DNA from: Hydrogenophaga sp.
GTDB taxonomy: Bacteria > Pseudomonadota > Gammaproteobacteria > Burkholderiales > Burkholderiaceae_C
Assembly: GCF_011390835.1 (NCBI RefSeq)
Contig: NZ_JAABRQ010000009.1
Location: forward strand, 54,646 to 118,645
Reading direction: 5' to 3'
Length of the DNA stretch: 64,000 nucleotides
Positions 63,359-64,000 of the stretch are shown in pieces; within the stretch, counting starts at the first letter, position 1, and every line of letters begins with the position of its first letter. The notes below the pieces were generated by a model. It was given only the letters and a program-made list of their open reading frames with translations, was not told the origin of the DNA and ran no database searches. Both the position numbers and the translations under genes were made by a program.

Positions 63359-63531
63359 GCCAACAGACAGGGCTGCGCGGACGGGCGTACGGGCCATTGC
63401 GGGGTGCGAACCCTTGGCAGACACCGTCGTGACGACACCAGTTTTGGGCTGTTCGCATCAGGGTTGGAAGATGTCCAAAAGCCGCGATGTGATGCCATTC
63501 CGAGAGCTGTCGAAAACAGGGAAGACCGCTG

Positions 63532-63825
63532 GTGAATTTGATCTTGGAAACACAAAGGCAACAAACTGGCGTGCTGTTCGAGCCCCTAGAACTGCACTTT
63601 GGGATCGCACTCAAAAACCGAATCAAAAAATCTGCGATGTCGGATTCCAAGGGTGACATAACGGGACATCCGACACCTGAAAAGATCAGGCTGTGTCAAC
63701 GTTGGGCCGAAGGTGGTACGGCTGTGTCCATCATCAGCAAGGTGCAAGGTGACCTGCCCCTTACCAGACGTCCCAGGCTGAAGTTAGTGAAGTCTGTCAA
63801 CCACCAGAAGCTAGCTACTGCGTGA
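63532..63825 (+). pseudogene. Truncated old-yellow-enzyme (NADH:flavin oxidoreductase) gene
   Basis: From GTG 63532 the first 65 residues match the OYE N-terminus: LFEPLELHFGIALKNRIKKS, then AMSDSKGDITGHPTPEKIRL and WAEGGTAVSIISKVQGDL. The remaining 30 residues do not match and the frame stops at 63825. The flavin-binding barrel is therefore missing. Truncation just before an IS end suggests loss by insertion or deletion. Confidence 0.7.
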
Positions 63826-63907
63826 ACGTCCGTTTCCCCACATCCCGAACTGGAGCTCTCGACCCATTTGAACCGGCGGCGGTTTTCACAGGGAGCGACT
63901 GGTCTAG

Positions 63908-64000
63908 GGCCTGTTAACACAACCGAAGACCATCGGCGACGAGCACGAAGCTGATGAAGCCCAGGAACATCAGGTCGAGTTTCTCGAACCGCGAGAAGAT
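63908..64000 (-). mobile_element. End of an IS5-family insertion sequence
   Basis: The element begins GGCCTGTTAACAC directly after CTAG (63904-63907), which fits the YTAR target duplication of the IS5 group. The terminal repeat and the adjoining transposase end are typical. The rest lies outside the window. Confidence 0.75.
63914..64000 (-). CDS. IS5-family transposase, C-terminus only
   Basis: On the minus strand the visible part reads IFSRFEKLDLMFLGFISFVL followed by VADGLRLC and TAA. This resembles the YDKLDVMFLGF-type end of IS5-family transposases. The start lies outside the window. The stop falls inside the terminal repeat. Confidence 0.72.
   Translation of the reverse strand: MFSRFEKLDLMFLGFISFVLVADGLRLC

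Overview
The window is GC-rich, densely coded DNA that looks betaproteobacterial, most likely Burkholderiales and plausibly Comamonadaceae. I judge this from codon use, the N-ATPase gene set (atpD-C-Q-R-B-E-F-A-G), the arcDABC order and the many PRC-barrel, BON, CsbD and DUF1269 stress genes. I see no rRNA, tRNA, CRISPR array or prophage. An IS5-family element enters at the right edge.

Layout. 1-2.1 kb: the N-terminal part of a cyclic beta-glucan synthase with a small membrane protein. 2.4-6.7 kb (minus): histidine phosphatase, class I aldolase, a small protein and phosphoketolase. 6.8-13.7 kb (plus, divergent): 6-phosphogluconate dehydrogenase, transaldolase, transketolase, phosphoglucomutase and PPK2. 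13.7-20.2 kb (minus): YihY-type membrane protein, a 24-residue membrane peptide, a YbeL-like zinc-ribbon protein, a PHB-depolymerase-type esterase, a ribosome-hibernation (HPF/RaiA-like) protein with a baeRF3 protein, an SGNH hydrolase and two small hypotheticals. 20.5-31.3 kb: MFS transporter, a PRC-barrel/coiled-coil/MCE lipid-transport operon, CurA-like oxidoreductase, SDR, NAD(P)HX repair enzyme and a methyltransferase. 31.3-36.0 kb (minus): phosphatidylserine decarboxylase, ferritin-like DUF2202, DUF1269, a zinc/manganese-type ABC transporter, DUF89 and DUF2892. 36.2-45.4 kb: MFS transporter, an MbcA/ParS-like protein, a Crp/Fnr regulator, exported PRC-barrel protein, DUF1269, glycine-zipper lipoproteins, a 14-residue-repeat protein and a six-gene envelope-stress operon. 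45.6-50.2 kb: the arginine deiminase operon. 50.5-57.7 kb: a complete N-ATPase operon carrying a second HPF-like gene. 58-63.4 kb: bacterioferritin-like protein, BON lipoprotein, SDR, CsbD proteins, a second MbcA/ParS-like protein and a CoA-disulfide-reductase-like flavoprotein. 63.5-64 kb: a truncated old-yellow-enzyme gene and the IS end.

The main observation is one recurring intergenic palindrome, TGTKC-N6-GMACA (16 bp, the geometry of a CRP/FNR-family operator). I find about 25 copies. For 20 of them, a -10-like hexamer (usually TANNNT or CANNNT) lies exactly 21 nt downstream, pointing at a gene start. That is the layout of a class II activated promoter with the operator centred at -41.5. 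Targets include phosphoketolase, gnd-tal-tkt-pgm-ppk2, arcDABC, the N-ATPase, the SDR-BON-ferritin operon, the envelope-stress operon and many small stress proteins. The Crp/Fnr gene at 38.2-39.0 kb is the obvious candidate regulator. The region therefore reads as a single energy-limitation or low-oxygen survival regulon. It would combine ATP from arginine and acetyl-phosphate (phosphoketolase), polyphosphate-nucleotide exchange, an auxiliary rotary ATPase, ribosome hibernation, iron storage and envelope maintenance. Its content is reminiscent of the low-oxygen-activated locus described in Burkholderia, but the operator and its gene set come from this sequence.
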